Positions 45,544-53,561 of a stretch of 64,000 bases of DNA are shown here, in pieces; position 1 is the first letter of the stretch; the number at the start of each line of letters is the position of its first letter. The position numbers and the translations under genes were made by a program. Source of the stretch: Syntrophales bacterium (GTDB lineage: Bacteria; Desulfobacterota; Syntrophia; Syntrophales; PHBD01); NCBI GenBank assembly GCA_035363115.1, contig DAOSEM010000001.1:310001-374000 (forward strand), in the 5' to 3' direction. The notes under the pieces are model-generated. The model searched no databases and was not told the DNA's origin. It worked only from the letters and a program-made list of their open reading frames with translations.

Positions 45544-47303
45544 GTCGTTTTCCTGTCGGGGATCCGGAACGTCACGACGGTTCCCCTGCCCGGACCGCTC
45601 TCCAGGCGGATGTCTCCATCGTGGGCCTCGACGATCTTGTGGACGATGGCCAGGCCCAGGCCCGTTCCGGACGGTTTGGTCGTGTAATAGGGATCGAAGA
45701 CGCGCTCCAGGTCCTCCGCAGGAATGCCCGTCCCCGTGTCCGATATCTGAATCCGGACGGTTCCGTCCGCGTCGGCGGCCGCCGCGGTGGTCAGGATCCC
45801 GCCCTTCTCCATGGCCGCCAGGGCGTTCAGGTACAGGTTGAGGAACACCTGGTGCAGCCGGTCCGGATCCGCCTCGACGGCCGGCAGATCGTCTGGAATT
45901 CGGTTTTCCACGACGACGTTCTTCTCCCGTGCCTCTCCTGCAACGACCCGGAGCGCGCGTTCGGCCGCCTCTCCGATGGAAACGGGTTTCTTCTGGAGCG
46001 TCATGGGACGGGCGAACTCCAGGAGCTGGGTGATGACCCGGTTGAGCCGGTCCACCTCCTGGATCAGGATGTCCGCGGTACTGCGGTCTTCCGGGATCTC
46101 CCGGTAACGCTCCCGGAAGTACGTGGCAAATCCCTTGATGGAGCTCAGGGGGTTGCGGATTTCATGGGCCACGCCGGCGGCCAGGCTGCCCAGGGATGCC
46201 AGGCGCTGGCTCCGGGCGACCTCTTCCTTGAGCTGGCGCATTTCCGTGATGTCCCGGAAAAGGAGAATGGATCCGAGCGGTGTGCCTTCTTCCGATTCCA
46301 GGGTTGTGGCCAGGGTCTCCAGGGGAAGGGTGCGGCCGTCCTCAAGCGGGCACTCCAGCTCCTTCTCGAGGGTTTTCCCACCTTCCCGCAGATCCTCCAG
46401 CAGATCCCACAGGCATTGGGGGAGCATTTCCCGGGCCGGCTTGCCGTCCACCCCGCCCGGAGCAAGGCTGAGGATGTCCTCGGCCGACCGGTTGCAGGCG
46501 GCAATGAGGCCGTCGTTTCCGACGGCGATGAGACCGATGGGCATGTGCTCCACAAGCCGGTCCGAGAAGGCCTTGATCCGGGAGAGCGACTGTCGCGTCA
46601 TCCGCCATTCCTGGACGATGAAGAGAATCAGGAATCCGGCGCAACCAACCAGAAGGAAAAGGACGCCCTGGGCGATCGACTGGTTTCTCTGCCGCTTCCG
46701 GATGTCCTCGAGGGGGGTTGTATCCAGCCCGACGAAAACGATCAGCTGCCGGATCGCCTCCGGATTCACAGGAGGAGCGATCCGGCCTCCCGGGCCGAAG
46801 AGGCGACGGCCGGCGACGGGCTTGAAAGCCTGGTAAACCTCGAAGCTGTCTTCGCCGCCGGGGTTCGGAACCAGTCTCCAGCGAACCTGCCCGGAGCGGG
46901 CGATCTCCTTCAGATCCAGGTCGGTTCCATAGGGACGGCCCACCGACGAGGGATCACTGTCCGCCAGGATGGTTCCCTCCCCGTCCACGACAACCATGTA
47001 ATCGATACCCTGCTGCTGGGCCGTCTCGATCAGCAGTTTCTGCAGTTCCAGATATCCCCAGCGGTGCAGGCCCAGGCCCGTTCGGGCCCCCGCCTCATAG
47101 GAGCGGATCAGGGCTTCTCCCTTCTCCAGGAGAAGCTGGTTCATGAAAGCCTCGTGGCGGGTCATGTTTGTCATCGCCATCCAGCCGTAAAGGGGGGCAA
47201 GAATGACCGCGGCGCCGAGGACGATCCAGGGCGAGAAACCGGCCCAGAAGGGTTTCCCGGGAGAGAGGCGGGCATGTTTTGTTCGTTTCGTCCGGGTGTT
47301 CAT
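45540..47303 (-). CDS. ZraS-like membrane sensor histidine kinase
   Basis: The 587-residue kinase has an N-terminal membrane helix (WIVLGAAVILAPLYGWM), a periplasmic sensor with a PAS-like part (GIDYMVVVDGEGTILADSDPSSVG), a second helix (GVLFLLVGCAGFLILFIV), a cytoplasmic PAS domain (MPIGLIAVGNDGLIAACNR), the phospho-acceptor box AAGVAHEIRNPLSSIKGF and the ATPase domain with GTGLGLAIVHKIVEAHDG. It should phosphorylate the response regulator it overlaps. In enterobacteria ZraS senses envelope stress and zinc; the periplasmic sequence here is too divergent to name the signal. Confidence 0.92.
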   Translation of the reverse strand: MNTRTKRTKHARLSPGKPFWAGFSPWIVLGAAVILAPLYGWMAMTNMTRHEAFMNQLLLEKGEALIRSYEAGARTGLGLHRWGYLELQKLLIETAQQQGIDYMVVVDGEGTILADSDPSSVGRPYGTDLDLKEIARSGQVRWRLVPNPGGEDSFEVYQAFKPVAGRRLFGPGGRIAPPVNPEAIRQLIVFVGLDTTPLEDIRKRQRNQSIAQGVLFLLVGCAGFLILFIVQEWRMTRQSLSRIKAFSDRLVEHMPIGLIAVGNDGLIAACNRSAEDILSLAPGGVDGKPAREMLPQCLWDLLEDLREGGKTLEKELECPLEDGRTLPLETLATTLESEEGTPLGSILLFRDITEMRQLKEEVARSQRLASLGSLAAGVAHEIRNPLSSIKGFATYFRERYREIPEDRSTADILIQEVDRLNRVITQLLEFARPMTLQKKPVSIGEAAERALRVVAGEAREKNVVVENRIPDDLPAVEADPDRLHQVFLNLYLNALAAMEKGGILTTAAAADADGTVRIQISDTGTGIPAEDLERVFDPYYTTKPSGTGLGLAIVHKIVEAHDGDIRLESGPGRGTVVTFRIPDRKTT

Positions 47304-47423
47304 GATGTCCTGTTTCCAGGGTGGATAGTTCGTATCCAGCCGGATACCACGGGCGGATATTCTGTATCCACTTTTTTCTCACCAGGGTGCCAGGAAGCGG
47401 AGCGGGGAACGGTTAGTTTATTA

Positions 47424-47435
47424 TAACAATTGTTA
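47424..47435. promoter_or_regulatory. Palindrome upstream of the sigma-54 promoter, candidate activator site
   Basis: TAACAATTGTTA is a perfect 12-bp palindrome 30 bp before the -24 element of the ZraP-like gene's promoter. It lies between that gene and the divergent kinase gene, where a ZraR-type activator would bind. Only one clear copy was seen. Confidence 0.45.
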
Positions 47436-47464
47436 AATCAATAGGTTGTGGATTGGCTTCTGTG

Positions 47465-47481
47465 TTGGCATGGCCGTTGCT
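47465..47481 (+). promoter_or_regulatory. Sigma-54 promoter of the ZraP-like gene
   Basis: The 17 bases TTGGCATGGCCGTTGCT fit the sigma-54 consensus YTGGCACGRNNNTTGCW at every fixed position but one (T for C after GGCA). The -24 GG and -12 GC have the required spacing. The ZraP-like gene starts 77 bp downstream and a sigma-54 activator gene lies in the divergent operon. Confidence 0.8.
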
Positions 47482-47557
47482 TCGTATCCCCGCAAAAGGG
47501 AAACGGAAGCGCGAAGAACAAAAAAAAGAAAGAGCAATATAGAAAGGAGATCCGGAA

Positions 47558-48079
47558 ATGAAAGGCAAGAAATGGATGACGACCGTGGCCATTCTGGCTG
47601 TTGTCCTGATGGCCACCACGACCTGGGCATACGGTCCGGGCGGAGGCAGAGGATGGGGGAGGGGCCCCTGTTACAATACGGGTGACGTAGGCGGTCCGGC
47701 GGGCCTGAACCTGACGGCGGAACAGAGTGCGAAGATGCAGGCCCTGCGGGTAGCCCACCAGAAGGATGTACAGCCCCTCCAGGCGGCCATGTTCGCGAAG
47801 CGGGGCGAGCTCAGGACACTCTGGCTGGATAACCCCCCGAGCGAGGAGAAGATCCTGAAGGTGAACAGAGATATCGATGCCATCAAGGCCCAGTTGAATG
47901 AAAAGGCCACGAAGCACCGCCTCCAGATGCTGAATGTCCTGACACCCGAGCAGAAGGCCCAGGTCCAGACGCGCGGTCCCGGCTTCGGTCGTGGCTTCGG
48001 TCCGGGAGCGGGTGCCGGATGCGACGGGTGGGGCCCCGGCAGCGGTCAGGGACGGGGAATGGGTCCCAGGGGCTGGTAA
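47558..48079 (+). CDS. ZraP/Spy/CpxP-like periplasmic protein
   Basis: The 173-residue protein has a signal peptide (AILAVVLMATTTWA), a Gly-rich N-terminus with GRGPCYNTG, a helical heavy-metal-resistance/Spy-like core (LNLTAEQSAKMQALRVAHQKDVQPLQ and LLNVLTPEQKAQ-type LNVLTPEQKAQVQ) and a Gly-rich tail with GCDGWGPGSG. ZraP is a zinc-binding periplasmic chaperone that also damps ZraS signalling. The layout divergent from ZraSR, the sigma-54 promoter and the clear AGAAAGGAGAT site all support that role. Confidence 0.85.
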   Translation: MKGKKWMTTVAILAVVLMATTTWAYGPGGGRGWGRGPCYNTGDVGGPAGLNLTAEQSAKMQALRVAHQKDVQPLQAAMFAKRGELRTLWLDNPPSEEKILKVNRDIDAIKAQLNEKATKHRLQMLNVLTPEQKAQVQTRGPGFGRGFGPGAGAGCDGWGPGSGQGRGMGPRGW

Positions 48080-48116
48080 GCAACTCCCAACCGGCGCAGA
48101 GCGCCTGACATAGAGA

Positions 48117-48154
48117 AAAGGGTCGGAGGATCGTGAACCTCCGGCCCTTTTTTT
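48117..48154 (+). terminator. Intrinsic terminator after the ZraP-like gene
   Basis: A GC-rich stem (GGGTCGGAGG pairing with CCTCCGGCCC, one G-T pair) with an 8-base loop is followed by a run of seven T. It lies 38 bp after the stop codon. Confidence 0.85.
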
Positions 48155-48405
48155 CGTCCGGGGCGCGGGGGCTGCCGCGGTGGTTTCCGCCGTCGCGGAA
48201 GCGTTTCCGCAAACGGTGTACTGAGAGCGGTAAGCCGGCGGAATGAAAACGCTTCCCAATGCTTCCTCTGGAAACCCCGGTCGCGCCCCCGCGGACATTG
48301 GGCGATGCCGGGTGATCTGGTCTCCGGGGCTGCAATCTGAGGGTTGATGTCCGGGACGGGAAAGCGTAGGAGAAATGTCCTGTCGTTTTCCTGGAGCAAA
48401 CCCGA
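48155..48405. other. Intergenic region before the metallophosphoesterase, no gene seen
   Basis: No coding frame was supported. GGAAGCGTTT at 48197-48206 and AAACGCTTCC at 48247-48256 form a perfect 10-bp inverted repeat with a 40-base centre, of unknown role. Confidence 0.4.
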
Positions 48406-49428
48406 ATGATCCGGACCATCCATCGAATATTTCTCTCCGGTGCGTCACTGCGACGGCCCTTTACGCGGGAATTCTTCCCGCCGCGCAGGCGGATCGTTCC
48501 GCTGCTGCTCTCCCTGCTTTTCCTGCTCATGGCCGCTCCCGCCTCGGCGGAGCGAGCCTGCCGGCATCTCGTCATCCTGGGCGATCCCCATGTCCCCGGG
48601 CAGCACATGGCCGCGAAGGAACAGGTCCTTCAGACGGTGAACTCCTGGCCGGACGTGGATCTGGTCGTTGCCGTGGGGGACCTCTGCGAGGACCGCGGGA
48701 CCGTCGATGAGTACCGGACGGTGAAGCGGTTCTTCGGCGGGCTCGCGAAACCGTTTCTGCCGATTCCGGGCAACCATGACGTCGTGTACCGGGACGAGCT
48801 GAACGCAAACGGGCGGAGGGTGCGCGGAGACGACGCCTCCCGGGAGGAGAAGCGGCGGCGTTTCCGGGAGACCTTCGGGTTGGCTGCGGACTATCACAGC
48901 AGGAAAATGGGCGCTTACCTGCTCGTTTTCCTCGCGCCGGAGAGGCCCGAGCACCTCGCGGAGATGTCGTACCGGCAGGTCGACTGGCTGAGATCGGAAC
49001 TGAAAAAGAACCGGCGGCTCCCGACCATCGTATTTTTCCACGCCCCCCTCCGGGGCACCCTCCCGGACTACAATTTCCGCGTCAACACGCCGAACTACAT
49101 CGCTCAGCCGGCCGACCGGATCCACGACGTCCTGATGGAGAATCCCCAGGTCTTCCTCTGGGTCTCCGGGCACACCCATACGGTACCGTTCCGGGACGGT
49201 TTCGCCTCGCCGATCAACACATACGGGAAACACGTCACGAACATCCACAATCCCGACATGAACCGCGCCGGTATCTGGACAAATTCCCTCTACCTGTTTC
49301 CCGACCGCATCGTCATCCGGACCTACGATCATAGAAAAGGCGCCTGGCTTCCGGAGCTCGAGCGGACCATCCGGCCGGAGGACCCGCGGAAAACGTCAGG
49401 CCGGAGCCGCGCCGGCATTCCGCCCTGA
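48406..49428 (+). CDS. Exported calcineurin-type metallophosphoesterase
   Basis: The 340-residue protein has all five phosphoesterase motifs: LVILGDPHVPG, VAVGDLCEDRG, PIPGNHDVVY, a histidine in VFFHAPLRG and WVSGHTHTVPF. A membrane or signal segment (IVPLLLSLLFLLMAAPASA) near residues 30-48 precedes the catalytic domain, so it acts outside the cytoplasm. It may hydrolyse phosphomonoesters, cyclic nucleotides or pyrophosphates in the envelope. The N-terminus is rather long before the hydrophobic part, so a later start is possible. Confidence 0.8.
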   Translation: MIRTIHRIFLSGASLRRPFTREFFPPRRRIVPLLLSLLFLLMAAPASAERACRHLVILGDPHVPGQHMAAKEQVLQTVNSWPDVDLVVAVGDLCEDRGTVDEYRTVKRFFGGLAKPFLPIPGNHDVVYRDELNANGRRVRGDDASREEKRRRFRETFGLAADYHSRKMGAYLLVFLAPERPEHLAEMSYRQVDWLRSELKKNRRLPTIVFFHAPLRGTLPDYNFRVNTPNYIAQPADRIHDVLMENPQVFLWVSGHTHTVPFRDGFASPINTYGKHVTNIHNPDMNRAGIWTNSLYLFPDRIVIRTYDHRKGAWLPELERTIRPEDPRKTSGRSRAGIPP

Positions 49429-49516
49429 CGGTGGCCTGCATCGGAACGTTCGGGTTGATTAACGGGCGAAGATATTATAGAAAGAACGCCACTCGGCATT
49501 TGTGGAGCGAGTACAA

Positions 49517-50791
49517 ATGGGCCTCACCATCACCGAAAAAATCCTTCTCCGGCACACCGACCTCACGGACATCCGTCCGGGCATGCTCATCAACGCCCGC
49601 GTGGACGTGGCCCTGGGGCACGACATCACGGCGCCCATCGCCATCGACGAGTTCAGGAAAGCCGGGGGGGGAAAGGTCTTCGATCCCTCCAGGGTCGTCC
49701 TGGTGGCGGACCACTTCACCCCTAACAAGGACATCCTCTCGGCGGGACAGGTGAAGATCCTCCGGGAGTTCGCCCGGGAGCAGGGCCTGACCCACTATTA
49801 TGAGGGGGGGCGGTGCGGCGTCGAGCACGTCCTGCTTCACGAGAAGGGGATCGTCGTCCCCGGAGACGTGGTCATCGGCGCCGACAGCCACACCTGCACG
49901 TACGGTGCCCTGGGGGCCTTCTCCACCGGTGTCGGGAGCACGGATCTCGCGGCGGTCATGATGACCGGCGAAGTCTGGCTCCGCGTCCCCGAGAGCATGG
50001 AGATCGTCCTCCGCGGTCGCCTAGGGCGCTGGGTGGGCGGGAAGGACGTCATTCTCCACGTCATCGGCCGGATCGGCGTTGACGGTGCCCTGTACAAGGC
50101 CATGGAATTCAAGGGAGACGGTGTTTCCGCGCTGTCCCTGGCGGACCGGTTGACCATGGCCAACATGGTCATCGAGGCGGGGGCCAAGAATGGGATCTTC
50201 GCGGCGGATGCCGCCACGGAGGCCTATGTGAAGGAGCGGGCCGGCCGGACCGGCAGCCTCCTCGCCTCCGACCCGGACGCCCGGTACGCCGAGCGCCTGG
50301 AGGTGGACCTGGACGCCCTGGAGCCCCAGGTGGCCTTTCCCCACCTGCCCTCCAACACCCGGGGAATCCGCGACGCGGGCAACGTTCCCATCGACCAGGT
50401 CTACATCGGCTCCTGCACGAACGGCCGGATCGAGGACCTGCGGATCGCCGCGTCGCTCCTGAAGGGGAGAAAGGCGGCGCCGGGGCTCCGCCTGATCGTC
50501 GTCCCTGCCACGCCGGAGGTCTACGGCCAGGCCCTGCGGGAAGGGCTCCTGGAGATCTTCCTTGCCGCCGACGCCGTGATCGGTCCGCCTACGTGCGGAC
50601 CTTGCCTGGGCGGGCACATGGGGATCCTGGCGGAGGGCGAGCGGGCCGTGGCGACAACGAACCGGAACTTCGTGGGCCGCATGGGCCACACGAAAAGCGA
50701 GGTCTACCTGGCCAACCCCGCCGTGGCTGCGGCGTCGGCCGTCCTGGGCCGGATCGCCGGACCCGACGAACTCGAGAGGGGTGCCCGATGA
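49517..50791 (+). CDS. leuC: 3-Isopropylmalate dehydratase large subunit
   Basis: The 424-residue aconitase-family protein has the [4Fe-4S] cysteines in IGSCTNGR and PPTCGPCLGGH and the active-site region GADSHTCTYGALGAFSTGVGSTD. It is the short archaeal/deltaproteobacterial-type LeuC. With LeuD it isomerises 2- to 3-isopropylmalate in leucine synthesis. The ATG at 49517 has GGAG nine bases upstream. No leader peptide or T-box was seen in the 88 bp before it. leuA is not in the window. Confidence 0.93.
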   Translation: MGLTITEKILLRHTDLTDIRPGMLINARVDVALGHDITAPIAIDEFRKAGGGKVFDPSRVVLVADHFTPNKDILSAGQVKILREFAREQGLTHYYEGGRCGVEHVLLHEKGIVVPGDVVIGADSHTCTYGALGAFSTGVGSTDLAAVMMTGEVWLRVPESMEIVLRGRLGRWVGGKDVILHVIGRIGVDGALYKAMEFKGDGVSALSLADRLTMANMVIEAGAKNGIFAADAATEAYVKERAGRTGSLLASDPDARYAERLEVDLDALEPQVAFPHLPSNTRGIRDAGNVPIDQVYIGSCTNGRIEDLRIAASLLKGRKAAPGLRLIVVPATPEVYGQALREGLLEIFLAADAVIGPPTCGPCLGGHMGILAEGERAVATTNRNFVGRMGHTKSEVYLANPAVAAASAVLGRIAGPDELERGAR

Positions 50792-51300
50792 AATTCCGGG
50801 GCCGCGTGTGGATCTTCGGGGACAACGTCGACACCGACGTCATCTATCCCGCCCGGTACATGAACATCCACGATCCGAAGCAGATGGCCGCCCACTGCAT
50901 GGAGGACGCCGACCCGGATTTCATGAAGAAGATCCGCCCCGGCGACATCATCGTGGCGGGAGAGAATTTCGGCTGCGGCTCCTCCCGGGAGCACGCCCCC
51001 ATCGCCATCCGCGAGGCGGGCCTTTCGTGCGTCGTGGCCCGGAGCTTCGCCCGCATCTTCTACCGCAACGCTTTCAACATGGGGCTGCCCATCTTCGAGT
51101 CGGCGGATCTGCGGGACCGGGTGGCGGAGGGGGCTGAGATCGAGATAGACGGTGCCGCCGGGACGATCCGCATCCTCGGCGGAGAGGGAGAGACCCTGTC
51201 CATCCAGCCCATCCCGCCGTTCATGCAGGAACTGCTTCAGGACGGCGGCCTCATGAAGCACCTGGCGAAGAAGCGGTCCGCCGGGGAGGGACGGACATGA
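50788..51300 (+). CDS. leuD: 3-Isopropylmalate dehydratase small subunit
   Basis: The 170-residue protein opens with GRVWIFGDNVDTDVIYPARYMN and has the substrate-specificity loop NFGCGSSREHAPIAI. The ATG at 50788 overlaps the leuC stop (ATGA). The frame stays open further upstream but inside leuC. It forms the active dehydratase with LeuC. Confidence 0.93.
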   Translation: MKFRGRVWIFGDNVDTDVIYPARYMNIHDPKQMAAHCMEDADPDFMKKIRPGDIIVAGENFGCGSSREHAPIAIREAGLSCVVARSFARIFYRNAFNMGLPIFESADLRDRVAEGAEIEIDGAAGTIRILGGEGETLSIQPIPPFMQELLQDGGLMKHLAKKRSAGEGRT

Positions 51301-52391
51301 GCGGGAAACAATTCCGGATCGCCGTATTCGCGGGCGACGGCATCGGGCCGGAGGTTGTCCGGGAGGCCCTGCGGGTCCTTGAGGCCCTGACGGAGGACAC
51401 GGGCCTGTCCGTCGATATCCGGGAGGGCTTTGTCGGCGGTGCCGCCTTTGACCGGTTCGGGGAGCCCCTTCCGGAGCAGAGCCTGTCGCTGGCGATGGAG
51501 TCCGACGCCGTTCTCCTTGGCGCCGTGGGCGGTCCCAAATGGGAGGCCCTTGAGTACGGCCTCCGGCCGGAGCGGGCCCTCCTGGGGCTCCGGGAGCGGC
51601 TGGGCCTGTTCGCCAATCTCCGCCCGGTCCACGTCTTCGAGGAACTTCTGGACGCCTCCCCGCTCAGGCGCTCCGTCGTCGAGGGAACCGACGTCCTGAT
51701 CGTCCGGGAGCTGACGGGAGACCTCTACTTCGGGATCCCCCGGGGGGTCCGTGTCGAGGACGGGCAGCGGGTGGGGATCAACACCCTCGTCTACACGGAA
51801 GGGGAGATCCGCCGCATCGCGAAAACGGGCTTCGAAGCCGCCCGGGCGCGGAGAAGGAAACTGCTCTCCGTGGACAAGGCAAACGTCCTGGAGAGCACCC
51901 AGCTCTGGCGGGACGTGGTGACGGAGGTCGGCCGGGACTACCCGGACGTGGAGCTCGGCCACATGTACGTGGACAACTGTGCCATGCAGCTGGTCCGCAA
52001 TCCGCGCCAGTTCGACGTCATCGTCACGACGAACATGTTCGGCGACATCCTGAGCGACGAGGCCGCCATGATCACGGGATCCATCGGCATGCTGCCGTCG
52101 GCGAGCCTTGGGGACGGCCGGGGGATGTACGAGCCCATCCACGGATCGGCCCCGGACATTGCCGGGACGGACGCGGCCAATCCCCTGGGAACGATCCTCT
52201 CCGTCGCCATGATGCTCCGCCATTCCTTCGGCCTCGAGAAGGAGGCCCGGCGGATCGAGGACGCCGTCCGGGCGGTCCTCCGGGACGGGCTCCGGACCCG
52301 CGACATCGCCGGGGACGGGGCAGGGCCGGCGCCCGTCGGCACCGTCGCCATGGGGGACGCCGTCGTCCGGAAGATCCGGGACGGGGCCTGA
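51297..52391 (+). CDS. leuB: 3-Isopropylmalate dehydrogenase
   Basis: The 364-residue enzyme has FAGDGIGPEVVREALRVLE, LLGAVGGPKWE, the LeuB-type substrate helix LGLFANLRPVHVF, the catalytic DKANVLESTQLWRDVV and NMFGDILSDEAAMITGSIGMLPSAS with the NAD-binding GSAPDIAG. The LFANLRPV segment favours isopropylmalate over isocitrate or homoisocitrate. It overlaps leuD by 4 bp, completing leuCDB. Confidence 0.94.
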   Translation: MSGKQFRIAVFAGDGIGPEVVREALRVLEALTEDTGLSVDIREGFVGGAAFDRFGEPLPEQSLSLAMESDAVLLGAVGGPKWEALEYGLRPERALLGLRERLGLFANLRPVHVFEELLDASPLRRSVVEGTDVLIVRELTGDLYFGIPRGVRVEDGQRVGINTLVYTEGEIRRIAKTGFEAARARRRKLLSVDKANVLESTQLWRDVVTEVGRDYPDVELGHMYVDNCAMQLVRNPRQFDVIVTTNMFGDILSDEAAMITGSIGMLPSASLGDGRGMYEPIHGSAPDIAGTDAANPLGTILSVAMMLRHSFGLEKEARRIEDAVRAVLRDGLRTRDIAGDGAGPAPVGTVAMGDAVVRKIRDGA

Positions 52392-52450
52392 CGGTCTCCC
52401 CGGGCAAGGACCGCCGGCGAACCGATCCGGCCGCCCCGAAGGGAGCGAAG

Positions 52451-53116
52451 ATGCAGGACACACCCGGCCGGCCCTGGCCGGTCACCGTTTTCGACGCCAT
52501 TCCCCTCCGCACGCCCGTCCGGGAGATCTATCGCCGCCTGGGCTGGCGGTCGGGACGTACGGAGCTTCCGGACGAGCGGCGGCGCGAGGTGGACCGGCAG
52601 ATCCGGGAGGCCGAATCCCTGATTCATCTTCGGGGGGCGGCCCGGAGAGTTCCTCTCCGCCTCCTGGAGGCGGGACGTACGGTCCTGGCCGGAGGACAAT
52701 CGCTGGAGAGCGCGAAGCTGTCCCGTTTCCTGGAAGGGTGCCCGGATGTTCTCCTGATGGCCGCCACGGCGGGAGGGGACATTGTAGCGGAGGCCTCCCG
52801 GGATACCGCCGCAGGAAGCGCCACACGCGGGGTGGTTCTGGACGCCGCGGCTAGCGAGATCACCGACGCCGCCCTGGACTGGATCGCGGCCTGGTTCAAC
52901 AGGATGCTCCTCCGGGAGGGGCGGAGGCTGCTCAAAAGGCGGTATTCCCCCGGCTACGGGGACCTGGCCCTGGAGAGCCAGCGGACTCTCTTCAAACTCC
53001 TGGAGCTTGACCGGATCGGCGTTTCCCTGACGGATCACAGCCTCCTTGTGCCGGAAAAGTCCGTTATCGCCCTGACGGGCATCCTGCCGGGGACGGAGCC
53101 GGATCATGATCGCTGA
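52451..53116 (+). CDS. Stand-alone methionine synthase reactivation-domain protein
   Basis: The 221-residue protein ends with the reactivation-domain pattern of cobalamin-dependent methionine synthase: RRYSPGYGDLALESQRTLFKLLELDRIGVSLTD and LLVPEKSVIALTGI. In E. coli this is the C-terminal domain of MetH, which binds S-adenosylmethionine and re-methylates oxidised cobalamin. Here it is a separate gene in front of a MetH that lacks the domain. It overlaps the next gene by 11 bp. A similar separate domain is known from thermophiles such as Thermotoga. Confidence 0.85.
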   Translation: MQDTPGRPWPVTVFDAIPLRTPVREIYRRLGWRSGRTELPDERRREVDRQIREAESLIHLRGAARRVPLRLLEAGRTVLAGGQSLESAKLSRFLEGCPDVLLMAATAGGDIVAEASRDTAAGSATRGVVLDAAASEITDAALDWIAAWFNRMLLREGRRLLKRRYSPGYGDLALESQRTLFKLLELDRIGVSLTDHSLLVPEKSVIALTGILPGTEPDHDR

Positions 53117-53561
53117 CCACTCGTTCCTGTTCGAAGAGGGGCTCTGGGGCGCCCGTGGATACTACATCGATTCCATCGGGGTCCCTTATCCGGTGGAGGG
53201 CGAATCCCGGATCACCCACGAGGGGGACTCTTGGATCAACGATTCGTGGATGCGCATCCCGGCGGACCCGCCCGTGGAATACCGGAACCGGTACGTGATC
53301 ACGCCCTTCGAGGAAGGGACCGACTGCACCGCCTGGATTTCCGACAATCCGGCGCTGGGCCGGCTCCGGGGGACGTTCGTCCTGGTGGACGACGCGATCC
53401 TGTCCGTCTATGGTACGGAAGACGGCCGTCTCCGGGGCAGTGAGGCTCTTTTCAGGGTTTCGAGCATTTTTTACAGGGGGCGGGGGTGCCTGATGGAAGG
53501 GGAGAAGAAAATTTCCTCCTGGTCGGTGGAGCTGAAGCGGCGGGAAAGCGGGACAAGATGA
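53106..53561 (+). CDS. Unknown protein between the two halves of methionine synthase
   Basis: The 151-residue protein has no signal peptide or recognised domain. It looks beta-rich, with ARGYYIDSIGVPYPVEGESRITH, RNRYVITPFEEGTDCTAW and LRGTFVLVDDAILSVYGTEDG, a lipocalin- or OB-like alternation. It overlaps the gene before it by 11 bp and the metH start by 4 bp (ATGA), so it is made with the methionine synthase parts. A role in cobalamin or flavodoxin handling is possible but not shown. Confidence 0.6.
   Translation: MIADHSFLFEEGLWGARGYYIDSIGVPYPVEGESRITHEGDSWINDSWMRIPADPPVEYRNRYVITPFEEGTDCTAWISDNPALGRLRGTFVLVDDAILSVYGTEDGRLRGSEALFRVSSIFYRGRGCLMEGEKKISSWSVELKRRESGTR

Noticed and set aside
48197..48256. 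Inverted repeat GGAAGCGTTT/AAACGCTTCC taken as a terminator or operator.
   Set aside because: The 40-base centre is too long for a terminator, there is no T-run, and no regulator can be tied to it.
49455..49481. TTGATT and TATAGA as a leuC promoter.
   Set aside because: The spacer is only 15 bp and other pairings are 12 bp; not good enough to list as a promoter.
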